Assembly (NCBI GenBank): GCA_028275075.1
Contig: JAQCNK010000066.1
Span: forward strand, 1 to 7,192
Direction: 5' to 3'
Origin: Haloarcula sp.
Lineage (GTDB): Archaea; Halobacteriota; Halobacteria; Halobacteriales; Haloarculaceae
Length of the DNA stretch: 7,192 bases
Each line of letters starts with the position of its first letter. Position 1 is the first letter of the stretch. Below the pieces are notes generated by a model. It had not been told where the DNA came from, made no database searches, and worked only from the letters and a program-made list of their open reading frames with translations. Shown in pieces: positions 6,248 through 7,192 of the stretch. The translations under genes and the position numbers were made by a program.

Positions 6248-7114
6248 ATGTCCGGTGTCGCCGAGACCGTCGCTACTGTTCGCGAAGACCTCGCCGCCCG
6301 TGACGGCGTCCTGATCGCCTTCTCGGGTGGCGTCGATTCCAGCGTCGTGGCGGCGCTGGCTCACGACGCCCTCGGTGACGCCGCCGTCGCCTGTACGGCC
6401 AAGTCGGAGACGCTCCCGGCCGCCGAACTCGACGACGCGGTGCGGGTCGCAGAGGAGATCGGCATCCGCCACGAGCTCGTTGAGTTTTCCGAACTCGACA
6501 GTGCCGAGTTCGTCGAAAACGACGACCAGCGGTGCTACCACTGTCGCTCGATGCGTCTGGGTGCGATGTACGACCGCGCCCGCGAACTCGACATCGACGT
6601 GGTGTGTGACGGCACCAACGCGTCCGACACCGGCGAGGGGCATCGGCCAGGCCTGCGCGCCGTCGAGGAACTCGACGCCTACTCGCCGCTGCTGGAACAC
6701 GGCATCGAGAAAGCCCAAGTCCGGGAAATCGCCCGCGAGTACGGGCTCTCGGTAGCCGACAAGCCCTCGATGGCCTGTCTCTCCTCGCGAATCCCCACGG
6801 GACTGGACGTGACCGAGGAGCGCCTCTCCCGCGTCGAAAAGGCCGAGCGACTGCTTCGAACGTGGGGTTTCGAGCAGTTCCGGGTGCGTGACCACGACGG
6901 GCTGGCGCGTATCGAAGTGGGTGACGACGAACTCGACGCGGCACTGGACCCAGACTTCGTCCGTGCGGCACGGGACCACATTGGGGACTGTGGCTTCGAT
7001 CACGTCACTCTCGATTTACACGGCTATCGGACCGGTAGCGTAAGCCCCGAAGACGAGACTGACGAGGACATCGTGGCGGACGTGTTCGACCAGGAGTACC
7101 CGAACGCGGAGTAG
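6248..7114 (+). CDS. larE: ATP-dependent sulfur transferase LarE (PP-loop), three-cysteine type
   Basis: LarE acts in the cytoplasm in making the nickel-pincer nucleotide cofactor of lactate racemase and related enzymes. It adenylates pyridinium-3,5-dicarboxylate mononucleotide (made by LarB) and inserts sulfur; LarC then adds nickel. The 288-residue length fits the family. The PP-loop SGGVDS is at 26-31. DGTNASD (121-127) and the stretch from RPGLRA through SPLLE are family hallmarks, as is KPSMACLSSRIPTG (172-185) with Cys177, equivalent to the sulfur-donor Cys176 of Lactiplantibacillus plantarum LarE. Arg181, Glu200, Arg212 and Arg214 fall at positions I recall as functional in that enzyme. 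Cys96 and Cys99 (RCYHC) add a CX2C pair; with Cys177 this matches the LarE type that holds a [4Fe-4S] cluster and can work catalytically. No larB, larC or larA lies in the window. A role in another sulfur-transfer pathway cannot be excluded. Confidence 0.9.
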   Translation: MSGVAETVATVREDLAARDGVLIAFSGGVDSSVVAALAHDALGDAAVACTAKSETLPAAELDDAVRVAEEIGIRHELVEFSELDSAEFVENDDQRCYHCRSMRLGAMYDRARELDIDVVCDGTNASDTGEGHRPGLRAVEELDAYSPLLEHGIEKAQVREIAREYGLSVADKPSMACLSSRIPTGLDVTEERLSRVEKAERLLRTWGFEQFRVRDHDGLARIEVGDDELDAALDPDFVRAARDHIGDCGFDHVTLDLHGYRTGSVSPEDETDEDIVADVFDQEYPNAE

Positions 7115-7115
7115 T

Positions 7116-7192
7116 TCACTCACGCCACGGCGTGGCGCCGAACCGAACCAACTCGGGACTGTCGTCGATCCGGACCTCGGTGACCGAGCAGT
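7116..7192 (-). CDS. C-terminal fragment of a reverse-strand gene, possibly histidine phosphatase family
   Basis: On the reverse strand one frame is open from the window edge to a TGA at 7118-7116. It encodes 24 visible residues, CSVTEVRIDDS followed by PELVRFGATPWRE. The composition is haloarchaeal, and the pattern Cys-Ser-Val-Thr-Glu, a short strand, then Leu-Val-Arg-Phe resembles the C-terminal end of histidine phosphatase/phosphoglycerate-mutase-like proteins, which often read NCSVTEL before a final beta strand. That family call rests on memory of one short motif. The catalytic RHG motif would lie outside the window. The stop is one base from the larE stop, so the two genes converge almost without a gap. 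Confidence 0.5.
   Translation of the reverse strand, partial: CSVTEVRIDDSPELVRFGATPWRE
7123..7137. terminator. 15-bp near-perfect palindrome at the larE 3' end
   Basis: CGCCACG (7123-7129) and CGTGGCG (7131-7137) are perfect reverse complements around a single G. The element starts nine bases after the larE stop and lies within the last codons of the converging gene. RNA from either strand could form a GC hairpin once the central bases open as a loop. It may help end larE transcription, but there is no following T-run. Confidence 0.3.

Noticed and set aside
5765..7003. A 412-codon reverse-strand open frame covering larE and the start of the MutS-like gene
   Set aside because: It crosses two genes with clear conserved motifs and the promoter region between them; the product is Arg-rich at its end and resembles nothing. 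It is a GC-frame artefact.
1..7192. Defence system, CRISPR array or mobile element linking the genes
   Set aside because: No regularly spaced repeats, transposase, integrase, tRNA-like sequence or paired terminal repeats were seen. Gene contents are a protease, a MutS-like ATPase and LarE, which do not form a known or obvious system.

Overview
The window is very GC-rich. Its proteins are rich in Asp, Glu, Ala and Val and nearly free of cysteine. It encodes a large secreted protease with a PGF-CTERM archaeosortase tail and about 50 N-glycosylation sequons. Both forward and reverse promoters look archaeal: a T-rich box A about 27-30 bases before the ATG, with no leader. Together these point to a haloarchaeon (class Halobacteria). 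The genus cannot be told from the sequence alone.

Layout. Bases 1-120 (+) hold the 3' end of an ORF whose 39 visible residues align without gaps to the end of the protease's own propeptide. Its TGA overlaps the next ATG (ATGA at 117-120). Bases 117-4073 (+) encode a 1318-residue surface-anchored subtilisin-like (S8) protease: signal peptide, propeptide, catalytic domain with an internal insertion, two ASH/choice-of-anchor-D-like beta domains, an Ig-like domain, a PGF-pre-PGF-like domain, a second Ig-like domain, a 16-glycine linker, a second PGF-pre-PGF-like domain, an acidic Ser/Gly stalk and the PGF-CTERM anchor. After a 21-base convergent gap, bases 6071-4095 (-) encode a 658-residue archaeal MutS-like ATPase with N-terminal helix-hairpin-helix motifs and no mismatch-recognition domain. 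A 176-base divergent intergenic region follows, carrying one plausible leaderless promoter in each direction. Bases 6248-7114 (+) encode a LarE-type sulfur transferase with a three-cysteine [4Fe-4S]-type signature. A partial reverse-strand gene, perhaps a histidine phosphatase, ends one base after larE and runs off the right edge.

How the genes relate. The two left-hand ORFs probably form a translationally coupled pair devoted to an exported protease. mutS-like and larE share only an intergenic region; I see no biochemical link between DNA maintenance and nickel-pincer cofactor synthesis. Most of the window is ordinary haloarchaeal core genome. The least ordinary part is the propeptide-like ORF coupled to the protease, followed by the modular C-terminal half of the protease. 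I found no tRNA, rRNA, CRISPR array, insertion sequence or attachment site.
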